Shown piece by piece: positions 8,849 through 16,186 of a stretch of DNA of 64,000 nucleotides. The notes under the pieces were generated by a model. It was not told the origin of the DNA and did no database searches. It saw only the letters and a list, made by a program, of their open reading frames with translations. Position 1 is the first letter of the stretch. Each line of letters starts with the position of its first letter. The stretch is from Butyrivibrio sp. Su6 (GTDB lineage: Bacteria; Bacillota; Clostridia; Lachnospirales; Lachnospiraceae): positions 1 through 64,000 of the forward strand of contig NZ_FNUR01000016.1 in assembly GCF_900108105.1 (NCBI RefSeq). Direction: 5' to 3'. The position numbers and the translations under genes were made by a program.

Positions 8849-10216
8849 TTATCCTACGTAGAAATTGCCTTCGATGTATTGAACTGAATTATTTCTGGTT
8901 TTTCTTTTTGCAAAAAAGATTGCCATGGAAATGGGGCCGATCCTTCCAAGGTACATGGCTATAATTACGATGATTCGGCCTGCTAGATTTAAAGTCGTTG
9001 TAACATCTCTGGAAAGGCCAACTGTTGCAGATGCGCTGACTATCTCAAAAAGAGCATCTGTGACTCCAAGTGATGTATCTGTTGACATCAGTAAGAGGGT
9101 GAACAGCACAACTGTAAAGGAACTGACAGCTACGATAACAGTGGCTTTTCGCATAAGTTCATAGGAAACTTTTCTATTAAACACAAGATCTTTATCATCG
9201 TTTTTTATGTAATTAACAATATTCAGACCCGCCAAAAAGAAAGTTACAGTCTTGACTCCGCCGGCTGTACCTACAGGTGAGCCGCCTATAAACATAAGAA
9301 TAAAAGCCATAATACAGGACAGGTCAGTCATGGATTTTTGTGAAAAACTGGCAAATCCGGCTGTTCTTAGAGTTATTGATTCAAAAAAACTGTTCATGAT
9401 CTTTTGAGAAAGCGGCATGTTTCCTAAGGTTTCGGGATTGTTATACTCAAATGCCAAAATAGATACTGCTCCAAGGACAATGAGGATAAATGTCAGGGAA
9501 AGAACAAGTTTTGTGTGTTCGGACAGTCTTTTCCAGATGAGTTTTGGAGAATATCTTTTTTTAATTCCTTTAAGGATTCCGGAAGATAAGTCAAACCAGA
9601 CTACATAGCCAAGGCCTCCTAAAACGATAAGTGCCATTGTTGTGAAAAGGACAAGTGAGTTGGAATTGAAAACACCCATACTTGTAGGTCCGACAATGTC
9701 CATACCTGCGTTACAAAAGGCAGAAACAGAATTAAAGATAGCTGCCCATAGACCTTTTTGGAATCCAAGGAGAGGTACGAAGCTGATGGAATAAAGAATT
9801 GCTCCAAGCAGTTCAACAATAATAGTCCCGCGCATTATGCGGACAAGTATTCTTAAAACTCCTGAGCGTTCATTCAGGTTAAGGGCATCTGTAAGAATGA
9901 TCCTTTGGCCCATTGAGAATTTTTTTCTTGTGACCAGCATAAACAAAGATGCAACAGTGATGATACCAAGACCACCGATCTGGGCGAGGATAAGGATAAT
10001 AACCTGTCCAAAAACGCTCCAGTGGCTGTAGGTATCTACTACAACAAGTCCGGTAACACATACAGATGTGGTTGCTGTAAAAAGAGCTGTCAGGAAATCT
10101 GTGGTGTTTCCTGGCGCCGTTGATATAGGAAGGAACAAAAGAATTGCTCCAATTAGTATAGCTCCCAAAAAGCTAAGGGGTATCAGATGTTCTGATGAAA
10201 AACTCCACTTTTTCAA
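8849..10216 (-). CDS. ktrB: KtrB/TrkH-type potassium transporter membrane subunit
   Basis: Integral membrane protein of the SKT family with four pore-loop repeats, the selectivity glycines visible as C-V-T-G-L, F-C-N-A-G-M, R-T-A-G-F and A-T-V-G-L. It takes up K+ (or K+ with Na+) across the membrane under control of KtrA. I start at a TTG codon at 10216 (455 aa) because GGGAGG sits 8 nt before it; a longer frame from a TTG at 10249 would place that site inside the gene. A good promoter lies at 10253-10281. Confidence 0.9.
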   Translation of the reverse strand: MKKWSFSSEHLIPLSFLGAILIGAILLFLPISTAPGNTTDFLTALFTATTSVCVTGLVVVDTYSHWSVFGQVIILILAQIGGLGIITVASLFMLVTRKKFSMGQRIILTDALNLNERSGVLRILVRIMRGTIIVELLGAILYSISFVPLLGFQKGLWAAIFNSVSAFCNAGMDIVGPTSMGVFNSNSLVLFTTMALIVLGGLGYVVWFDLSSGILKGIKKRYSPKLIWKRLSEHTKLVLSLTFILIVLGAVSILAFEYNNPETLGNMPLSQKIMNSFFESITLRTAGFASFSQKSMTDLSCIMAFILMFIGGSPVGTAGGVKTVTFFLAGLNIVNYIKNDDKDLVFNRKVSYELMRKATVIVAVSSFTVVLFTLLLMSTDTSLGVTDALFEIVSASATVGLSRDVTTTLNLAGRIIVIIAMYLGRIGPISMAIFFAKRKTRNNSVQYIEGNFYVG

Positions 10217-10252
10217 AAATAAGTCCTCCCGAAAAAAATGCGTCGTCAAGTC

Positions 10253-10281
10253 ATTATACTTCCTTGGTTTTTACTTAACAA
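10253..10281 (-). promoter_or_regulatory. Sigma-A-type promoter of ktrBA
   Basis: On the minus strand, TTGTTA (10276-10281) and TATAAT (10253-10258) are separated by exactly 17 nt. Transcription would begin near 10246, giving a short leader with no room for a riboswitch. Confidence 0.75.
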
Positions 10282-10358
10282 GCGCAGATACTTTCAGGAA
10301 GAAATCGGTTATAATGAATATGGGTGTTATTTTTAGAGGTATTTGGGGATATTGGGGA

Positions 10359-12110
10359 ATGAAATTAAGCATAATAAGTAAAAACATAAAGCAAAATACG
10401 CTTTCTTTTAGCCTTAAAAGGCTGATCTTTGGGATAGTTCTTGTTGCTGCCATCGTATTTGTGTTTTCAACATATGTAATCACAAAGCAGGAGCAAAAAG
10501 ACTACGCCACCAGAGATTCTGAAAATGTTCTTAAGACACTTTCAAGTAACATTAGTTCCGATATTCAGAAATACACATCTCTTTCGAGACTTATAATGAT
10601 AGATGACAGGGTTCTGACTTTTTTAAGGGCAAAGATGCTCTCTGTAGATATCAGTATGATAAACGACGCCAGATATGGAGTTATGGACATTTTGAACGTA
10701 ACAGAGGGCGTGGATAGTGTCATGATCTTCAGAGAAGACCTGATCATGCTGGCAACTAACCGGTTTACCTATCAGTATGACTATGGACTTATGAACAGTG
10801 AAGAATGGAAAGGTGATATATATGAAGGTCTTGGCAGAGCAGTGGTTTCCCTTAACAGTAACGGTATAGCGACCAAGCAGGACGGGCGCCCTGTTGTCAC
10901 AATTGGAAGAGCAATATATGACATTGACACTCAGAAAAGAACCGGAATTCTCATGATGAATATTTCATCTCTGGTTTTTGAGAGAATGCTGGCAAGCCTT
11001 AGCTATGACAATATCTGCATCATGGGAAGTGATGGGACTTTTATTGCAGGAAATAAAAGCTACGTAGACTTTTTTGACAATAAATTCGTAAGTACATCTA
11101 TAAGGCATGAGGACGTTTTTATAGACGGAGAGAGAGAACTATTGTCGGGGTGTCTTGTAAGTGACCTTCCTATAGTTATTCTCAGGGTTTCACCCTACGG
11201 AACAGAGGGGATTCCCTTCAGAATGCTGTATATTCTGCTGTTTTTGATGATAGTGTTCATTATTCTTGCATTTTTCGTTGGAACATTTATCAGAAAGACT
11301 ATAACAGATCCAATCTTTGAATTATCCAATTCAATGGAAACAAACAGGCAGTCGGGAGAGCTTAAGAAAATAAATGTCGAAGTGCCTTACAGTGAGCTTG
11401 ATATGCTTCAGGGTGACTACAACGGCATGATTGATCATGTTAATGACCTTATTGATAAGCTCATGGAAAAAGAAAAGACTCTTCAGAGGGCAGAGATGCG
11501 AGTTTTGCAGGAGCAGATAAAGCCGCATTTTCTTTATAATTCAATTGAGACCATTGGCTTTATGGCTATGGACGCAGGAGCCGGAAATGTTCATGACGCG
11601 CTTGAAACTCTGGGCAGTTTTTACAGAAATTTCTTAAGTAAGGGCGACAGGGCAATCCCGCTTTCAAGGGAAGTGTGGATCGTTAAGGATTATCTTTCTC
11701 TTCAAAAGCTAAGATATGGCGACATATTGGATGATGAGTATGACATAGCTGAAAATACTCAGGAAGTTGTGGTTCCAAAGCTTATACTGCAGCCACTTGT
11801 GGAAAACAGTATATATCATGGTATACGTTTGAAGGGCGAAAGAGGTAAAATAAAGATAAGCAGCAGACTTCAGGATGGAAATCTGCACATTATCGTACAT
11901 GATACCGGAATAGGTATGAGCCAGGAAAAAATAGATCAGATCCTTTCTCTTGAGAGGAAGGATAAAAATGACCTTGACACCGAGAGCTTTGGTCTTTGGG
12001 GGACTATAGAGCGAATACGGTACTATACAGGAAAAGAGGATGTTGTCAGGATAAAGAGTGAAATTGGGGAATTTACTGAAATTGAATTTGTAATTCCGGC
12101 CACGAGCTGA
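10359..12110 (+). CDS. YesM/LytS-type sensor histidine kinase
   Basis: 583 aa from the ATG at 10359, chosen because GGGGA (10345-10349) lies 9 nt before it and a TATAAT (10310-10315) would start transcription just upstream; in-frame ATGs at 10314 and 10320 overlap that box. Order: membrane segment (about 20-42), extracellular sensor region to about 290, second membrane segment, HAMP (R-K-T-I-T-D-P-I-F-E-L), His_kinase region with the phosphorylated His in I-K-P-H-F-L-Y-N, then the ATPase (N-S-I-Y-H-G, G-I-G-M-S, G-L-W-G-T). It senses an outside signal and phosphorylates the regulator that follows. It probably regulates the nearby CUT1 importer (inference). Confidence 0.88.
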   Translation: MKLSIISKNIKQNTLSFSLKRLIFGIVLVAAIVFVFSTYVITKQEQKDYATRDSENVLKTLSSNISSDIQKYTSLSRLIMIDDRVLTFLRAKMLSVDISMINDARYGVMDILNVTEGVDSVMIFREDLIMLATNRFTYQYDYGLMNSEEWKGDIYEGLGRAVVSLNSNGIATKQDGRPVVTIGRAIYDIDTQKRTGILMMNISSLVFERMLASLSYDNICIMGSDGTFIAGNKSYVDFFDNKFVSTSIRHEDVFIDGERELLSGCLVSDLPIVILRVSPYGTEGIPFRMLYILLFLMIVFIILAFFVGTFIRKTITDPIFELSNSMETNRQSGELKKINVEVPYSELDMLQGDYNGMIDHVNDLIDKLMEKEKTLQRAEMRVLQEQIKPHFLYNSIETIGFMAMDAGAGNVHDALETLGSFYRNFLSKGDRAIPLSREVWIVKDYLSLQKLRYGDILDDEYDIAENTQEVVVPKLILQPLVENSIYHGIRLKGERGKIKISSRLQDGNLHIIVHDTGIGMSQEKIDQILSLERKDKNDLDTESFGLWGTIERIRYYTGKEDVVRIKSEIGEFTEIEFVIPATS

Positions 12111-12180
12111 CTTTTTTTCAGGGGATTGGACATTAGTTTTTTGGCAATATAGGGGTTTGATGTTTCAGGGAGAGGTTATT

Positions 12181-12954
12181 ATGGGAAATGTGTACAGAGT
12201 TATGGTAATTGACGATGAAGAATCGGCAAGAAAACTTATGAAGGCAGCGATTGATTACGAGAGCCTTGGAATGGAGGTTGTTGGAGAGGCAGCAAGTGGG
12301 ATCGAAGCCATAAATGTAATTGATGAGATAAGGCCGGATATAGCATTTGTTGATATCTCAATGCCCTTTATGGATGGCATAGAGTTTACGGAGATTGCGA
12401 CTGCAAGATATCCGAATCTTATCATTATAATAATGACGGCATTTGATCAGTTTGAGTATGCCAGAAAATGTGTGAGTCTTCCTGTGTTTGACTATATGCT
12501 TAAACCTATGGTAAGAGCGGAAGTTACAAAGGTTCTCGAGAGGGCAAAAGAAAAGCTTGATGCATCAAGGTATAATCTGGGACAGAGAAGCAATCCGGAT
12601 AAAGATGGTGAAAATGACGATTATGATGAAGAGGTAAATCCCACTGAGCTTATAGAAAAGTACGTTATGGAGAATTTCACGGATCCCAAGCTCAACCTGA
12701 CTTTCATTGCTCAGAATTTTGGCTTTAGCGCAAGCTACCTGTCTCGTAAGTTTAAGGCTGACACCGGGAAAAATTTTGCCAAATATCTCACAGATCTTCG
12801 AATGAAAAAGGCTCTTCGCTATGCAGAGCTTGGATATAAGATGTATAGAACGGCAGGAGAAGTGGGAATTCCTGATCCTAACTATTTTAGCAGGTGTTTT
12901 AAAAAATATACCGGCATGAGCTATTCAGACTATGTACTTGAAAAAAGTTCATAA
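12181..12954 (+). CDS. YesN-type response regulator with AraC DNA-binding domain
   Basis: 257 aa. The receiver domain shows the acidic pair D11-D12, the phospho-acceptor D58 in F-V-D-I-S-M-P and the lysine of L-K-P-M. The C-terminal 100 residues hold two AraC helix-turn-helix units (F-G-F-S-A-S-Y-L-S-R-K-F-K and V-G-I-P-D-P-N-Y-F-S-R-C-F-K-K). The start at 12181 has AGGGAGAGG 5 nt upstream; a TTG-started longer frame at 12157 is unlikely. It pairs with the kinase gene upstream. Confidence 0.9.
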   Translation: MGNVYRVMVIDDEESARKLMKAAIDYESLGMEVVGEAASGIEAINVIDEIRPDIAFVDISMPFMDGIEFTEIATARYPNLIIIIMTAFDQFEYARKCVSLPVFDYMLKPMVRAEVTKVLERAKEKLDASRYNLGQRSNPDKDGENDDYDEEVNPTELIEKYVMENFTDPKLNLTFIAQNFGFSASYLSRKFKADTGKNFAKYLTDLRMKKALRYAELGYKMYRTAGEVGIPDPNYFSRCFKKYTGMSYSDYVLEKSS

Positions 12955-13072
12955 GGGATAGCCCGGTTATTTCAACACGTAATTGCAGATTTAATAGTAG
13001 ACGCGATTATGATAAAATATAAATAATAATCAGATAGCTGCAACTGTGTTTTATGTGAAGAAGGAGACGCCT

Positions 13073-13543
13073 ATGAATGAGCAGATGAAAAAGATTGGCA
13101 GAGAAATGGGAATCAGAATGGGAATTCTTATGAGCTTTTGCCTGGCCCTTACCGGGACACTTTCTTCAGGTCACTTTACGCCTGTTGGATTTATTTTTAG
13201 CTTCATTGTAAGTGCGATTATTAGCATACTCATTGGTTTTGTGGTCCCTGTAGGTAAAATAACCGGTGATGCTTGCCGCAAGGCAGGTTTTGAACAGGGG
13301 ACAATAAAAGAGCGCCTCTTAAGCAGTCTTATTTCAAATCTTCTTTATACACCGCTTATGACTTTTGTAATGGTACTACTGGCATATACAATGGCCATGA
13401 AATCAAGCGGCGGGATGGCGCAGCTTTCATTTCTTCCAATGTTTCTTCATTCTCTTGTCATTTGCTTTATAGTTGGATACATTCTTATTTTTATATTTCA
13501 GCCAATTTTTATGAAACAGCTTTTGAAAAAATATCGTCCTTGA
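13073..13543 (+). CDS. Small membrane protein, DUF2798-like, 156 aa
   Basis: The ATG at 13073 follows AAGGAG by about 7 nt. Four hydrophobic segments are visible: about 12-30 (G-I-L-M-S-F-C-L-A-L), 37-58, 89-109 and 124-147. The pattern of paired segments around a P-V-G-K-I-T-G-D loop resembles DUF2798 proteins, whose function is unknown. It is a single-gene unit. The family assignment is tentative. Confidence 0.6.
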   Translation: MNEQMKKIGREMGIRMGILMSFCLALTGTLSSGHFTPVGFIFSFIVSAIISILIGFVVPVGKITGDACRKAGFEQGTIKERLLSSLISNLLYTPLMTFVMVLLAYTMAMKSSGGMAQLSFLPMFLHSLVICFIVGYILIFIFQPIFMKQLLKKYRP

Positions 13544-13677
13544 CCAGAATTGCCAAAATTCATTTTGATTCGTATAAATGGATAACAAATGATACATAGC
13601 TTTGCGGGCTATTGTTATTATTGGTTTGAAATTTGTTGATTAATAGAACACTTCGTATGAGTATGGAGGGTACGAAA

Positions 13678-13866
13678 ATGGATGAGAATAAAAATGTAAG
13701 AATGGAAATAACAGACGATTATCTTGAGGATGTAATTGGCGGCGCTAAGCGCAAGGGAAACTGCCCTAAAGGCGGAGATCATGAGTTTGTGAAGACCGAT
13801 GTTAAGGTATTGAAAAAACCTGTTCTAAAATGCAAAAAGTGTGGCAAACGGATGGCATCAAAATAA
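13678..13866 (+). CDS. 62-aa peptide with a double-glycine-like leader and zinc-ribbon-like core
   Basis: The ATG at 13678 is preceded by GGAGGG (7-nt spacer). The first 22 residues form an acidic helix ending L-E-D-V-I-G-G followed by Ala, the pattern of double-glycine leaders of bacteriocin and RiPP precursors. The remaining 40 residues are very basic, with C-P-K-G-G-D-H at the start and C-K-K-C-G-K near the end, a possible metal-binding ribbon. So it is either an exported or modified peptide, or a small metal-binding protein with a chance G-G. No peptidase-transporter or modifying enzyme is nearby. The frame could extend to 13633 but lacks a ribosome site there. Confidence 0.6.
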   Translation: MDENKNVRMEITDDYLEDVIGGAKRKGNCPKGGDHEFVKTDVKVLKKPVLKCKKCGKRMASK

Positions 13867-13902
13867 AATGATGAGCTGTGAAAAGTTGATTATTTATTTT
13901 GT

Positions 13903-13974
13903 AGATTAGGGAGAGTACTCTGATGTATGCAATTAGTATATATTAGAATACTCTCTTTTTGTATATGCGTAAGT
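13903..13974 (+). repeat. Left 72-bp terminal inverted repeat
   Basis: It matches the reverse complement of 15283-15354, starting AGATTAGGGAGAGTA and ending GTATATGCGTAAGT. Differences are confined mainly to the centre of its own hairpin. Similarity may fade outward into 13883-13902. Confidence 0.8.
13911..13960 (+). terminator. Terminator inside the left terminal repeat
   Basis: GAGAGTACTCTG (13911-13922) pairs with TAGAATACTCTC (13944-13955), with one mismatch, then TTTTT. It would end transcripts from the 13678 peptide gene as they enter the element. Confidence 0.7.
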
Positions 13975-14084
13975 AATTGGCTCTGTAGGAAAATGGGACG
14001 GCTCTAGTGATTAGTTCCCAATTTAAAGCCTATTGAGTCGTCTCTCATATTCTCTTAGAAAAGTTTTAGATTGCGTCTCCGTCC

Positions 14085-14299
14085 GCCACCATTGACTGAA
14101 CCTGAGGAAAACGCCCTGCAGGTTCTGCCGACGGTGAGGATGATGGGAACAGTAGATTTTCATGCACCGTCGGATTCAGCATTGTAGCGTTTCCCTCAGA
14201 ACCCGTCAATGGCGAGCACCTTCGGTGTGGCTGGGTGTTATTGCCTCGGGCTCTGACTCCGAGAACAGTAGGGATGGCTACTTTCAAGGATGTGCAGGG
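14085..14299 (+). repeat. Left 215-bp internal inverted-repeat arm
   Basis: Inverted partner of 15011-15226. The arm also folds on itself: CCGACGGTG/CACCGTCGG (9 bp) nested within AACGC/GCGTT and CCATTGAC/GTCAATGG, giving a self-contained structure over about 14089-14213, followed by a CTCGG/CCGAG hairpin. Confidence 0.85.
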
Positions 14300-14380
14300 C
14301 TATATGCTCATTTTACTGTGATAATTGATTTATTGTAACATACGAGGATACGCTTGCATGGATACATGCTATTACTTGAA

Positions 14381-14575
14381 AACATGACCTAAATAGCATT
14401 TTTCACCTGTCTAGGTCATGTTTTTTGGCGTGATATCGCTGTGCTATTAAAAAAATTATGACCTATTCTGTATTTTTCTTTTATTTAGGTCATATTTTTT
14501 ATCGTGATACTGCTTAAACTGCTACAAAATTCATGACCTATTTTGTATTTTTCTATTACTTAGGTCATGTTTCTG
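14381..14575 (+). repeat. Three tandem 75-bp hairpin repeats
   Basis: Each unit holds ATGACCTA, a 20-nt loop with a conserved ATTTTTC, then TAGGTCAT and a T-rich run. The units start at 14384, 14458 and 14533 (periods 74 and 75). Each resembles an intrinsic terminator on the plus strand; alternatively the AGGTCA half-sites may bind a protein. Confidence 0.8.
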
Positions 14576-14698
14576 GTCATGATAGGTATTATCAAAGTGG
14601 ATTTCGATAGAAATTCAGGTTTTATCCTATATCTCAGAAAATCGCTGTTATAAAAATCATTCCGTCCGTATAACGATCAATATAATAGAAAAAATATC

Positions 14699-14889
14699 GT
14701 TTTGGGCATATAGCAGCTTTTTGCGATGTCAGCCACCCCTCACGAGCGCTCAAATGGGCATATAGGCTGATTTCAAGCCTCTGGCCACCCGTTAAAAGGG
14801 TGGCTGTGGACGGATAATTACCGTATATGCCCAAAAACGGTTTTATTACAGGTGGCCGAGCTATTGAAAACAAGCTATATACCCAAAAC
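14699..14889. repeat. Branched, cloverleaf-like fold at the element centre
   Basis: An outer stem (14699-14714 with 14874-14889, 15 of 16 paired) encloses an inner 10-bp stem TGGGCATATA/TATATGCCCA (14755-14764, 14824-14833). Inside are three hairpins with 7-nt loops: GGCT/AGCC at 14765-14779, GCCACCC/GGGTGGC at 14784-14804 and CGG/CCG at 14811-14823. It is not a tRNA: there is no T-loop consensus. Confidence 0.65.
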
Positions 14890-14919
14890 AGCATTTCGGC
14901 TATCTTTACAACGGGAGCC

Positions 14920-15035
14920 GCTGGCATATAGCCCTTCACATTCTAGAAAGTATCTGCATTTGCTGTTCTTAGCTCTACATATCCTTGAAAGTAGCCTTCT
15001 GCTGTTATTGCCCCTACACATTATTGAAAGTAGCC
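14920..15035 (-). repeat. Three degenerate 40-bp tandem repeats
   Basis: On the minus strand the unit begins GGCTACTTTCAA, continues with GATGTG-like and AGGGC-like blocks and ends near AACAGCA. The shared GAAAG (plus strand) falls at 14946, 14987 and 15026. The left arm has only one copy (about 14275-14310), so the element is asymmetric here. Confidence 0.7.
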
Positions 15036-15226
15036 ACCCCTACTGTTCTCGGAATTGGATCCTGAGGCACCTTAACCCAGCCACACCGCAGGTGCTTGCC
15101 ATTGACGGGTTCTGAGGAAAACGCTACAATGCTGAATCCGACGGTGCGAGAAAATCTACTGTTCCCATCATCCTCACCGTCGGCAAAGCTGACAAGGCGT
15201 TTTCCTCAGGTTCAGTCAATGGTGGC
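15011..15226 (-). repeat. Right 216-bp internal inverted-repeat arm
   Basis: Reverse complement of 14085-14299 at about 88% identity by eye. Divergence clusters in three loops while the paired stems are conserved. Confidence 0.85.
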
Positions 15227-15282
15227 GTACGTATTCGTAACATAGATTAATCTATTTGAATCGTCCCTATGTATCCTAACTC

Positions 15283-15354
15283 ACTTACGCATATACAAAA
15301 AGAGAGTACTCTGATGTATGCTTATCGCATACAACAGAATACTCTCCCTAATCT
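15283..15354 (-). repeat. Right 72-bp terminal inverted repeat
   Basis: Reverse complement of 13903-13974. Here the internal hairpin is stronger because TGTATGC/GCATACA extends it. Confidence 0.8.
15297..15346 (-). terminator. Terminator inside the right terminal repeat
   Basis: GAGAGTACTCTG (15302-15313) pairs with CAGAATACTCTC (15335-15346), with TGTATGC/GCATACA nested inside, and TTTTT on the minus strand. It ends the siderophore importer operon as it enters the element. Confidence 0.8.
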
Positions 15355-15382
15355 CTTCAATTTAAATAACTTGGAGATACCC

Positions 15383-16186
15383 TTAACTTGCCTTGCTTCT
15401 AGGGATCACATAAGGATCACCGGTCTCAGGGTCAAGTATGATGGAACTGTCCATTCCGTAAATTTCCTGCATGAGTTCAGGAGTTATGATATCTTTGGGG
15501 TTACCGCTTGCTACAAGTTTTCCCTTTTTCATAGCAAATATGTGATCAGCATATCTGATTGAGAGATTAATGTCGTGCAGTATTGCAACGATTGTAACTT
15601 TCTTTATCTCATTTAGCTTGGCAAGGCAGTCAAGAATTTCTACCTGATATGCAATGTCAAGATATGTGGTAGGTTCGTCAAGCAGCAGTATATCTGTGTC
15701 CTGGGCTAGTGCAAGTGCAATCCATACGCGCTGTCTTTGCCCGCCTGAAAGAGAATCTACCTGTTTGTCGGCAAGTTCTGTTATTCCCATTGCACACATT
15801 GCTGAGGAGATGGCTTCATAGTCAGCCTTGGTGAGCTGGCCAAAAAGATTCTGATAGGGAAATCTTCCTCTGGCAACAAGGTCAGCTACAGTTATTCCTG
15901 CAGGAACGATAGGTGACTGTGGTAGAAGACCAACTTTTTTAGCAAGCTGTTTTGTGGGGAGTTCGCAAATTGGGTTTCCATCAAGAAGGATATTTCCCTT
16001 TGAAGGAGACAGAAGCCTTGCAAAACTCTTAAGCAAGGTGGATTTGCCGCATCCGTTGGGTCCGATCAAAACGCTGAACTTTCCTGCGGGAATGCTCAAA
16101 TTCATATCTTCTATAATTAGTTTATTGTCATAGCCTGCATATATCCCATTTGCAGTGAAAGTGTGACTCTGTGCAATCTTACTCAT
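15383..16186 (-). CDS. Iron-siderophore ABC transporter ATPase (FecE/FepC type)
   Basis: 267-aa nucleotide-binding subunit. Walker A is G-P-N-G-C-G-K-S-T, the signature L-S-G-G-Q-R-Q-R, Walker B D-I-L-L-L-D-E-P-T-T-Y-L-D, and the switch histidine falls in A-I-L-H-D-I-N. The phrase D-E-P-T-T-Y-L-D and the C-terminal region are typical of ferric-siderophore and vitamin B12 importers. It powers the two permeases upstream in the same operon. Its ATG overlaps the preceding stop (TGATG). Confidence 0.93.
   Translation of the reverse strand: MSKIAQSHTFTANGIYAGYDNKLIIEDMNLSIPAGKFSVLIGPNGCGKSTLLKSFARLLSPSKGNILLDGNPICELPTKQLAKKVGLLPQSPIVPAGITVADLVARGRFPYQNLFGQLTKADYEAISSAMCAMGITELADKQVDSLSGGQRQRVWIALALAQDTDILLLDEPTTYLDIAYQVEILDCLAKLNEIKKVTIVAILHDINLSIRYADHIFAMKKGKLVASGNPKDIITPELMQEIYGMDSSIILDPETGDPYVIPRSKAS

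Larger units (their letters stand above)
13903..15354. mobile_element. 1.45-kb gene-free element of nested inverted repeats
   Basis: This interval has no believable gene but shows inverted symmetry at every scale. The ends are 72-bp inverted repeats (13903-13974 and 15283-15354). Inside them lie 215-bp arms (14085-14299 and 15011-15226, about 88% identical by eye), then an 11-bp perfect pair (14297-14307 and 14924-14934), a 15-of-16 pair (14699-14714 and 14874-14889) and a 10-bp pair (14755-14764 and 14824-14833). A side branch carries three 75-bp tandem hairpin repeats. Such long terminal inverted repeats without a transposase suggest a large non-autonomous (MITE-like) element; a giant structured RNA is the alternative. 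No target-site duplication is clear. Confidence 0.6.

Noticed and set aside
10217..10300. c-di-AMP riboswitch before ktrBA
   Set aside because: The promoter is at 10253-10281, leaving too short a leader.
10068..10358. 97 extra N-terminal codons of the first sensor kinase
   Set aside because: They overlap the divergent ktrB gene and its promoter and are basic, unlike the family; a ribosome site supports 10359.
14066..14287. 73-codon minus-strand frame inside the element
   Set aside because: It lies wholly in the inverted-repeat arm, has no good ribosome site, and the partner arm does not preserve the frame.
14755..14833. tRNA gene
   Set aside because: Four-way junction but no GGTTCGANTCC T-loop, no D-loop consensus and a 10-bp end stem.
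14852..15115. 87-codon plus-strand frame inside the element
   Set aside because: Composed of tandem repeats and the right arm; no family pattern or ribosome site.
13903..15354. CRISPR array or group II intron
   Set aside because: Repeats are inverted or only three-fold with unequal units, and there is no spacer regularity, reverse transcriptase or intron domain V-like end.
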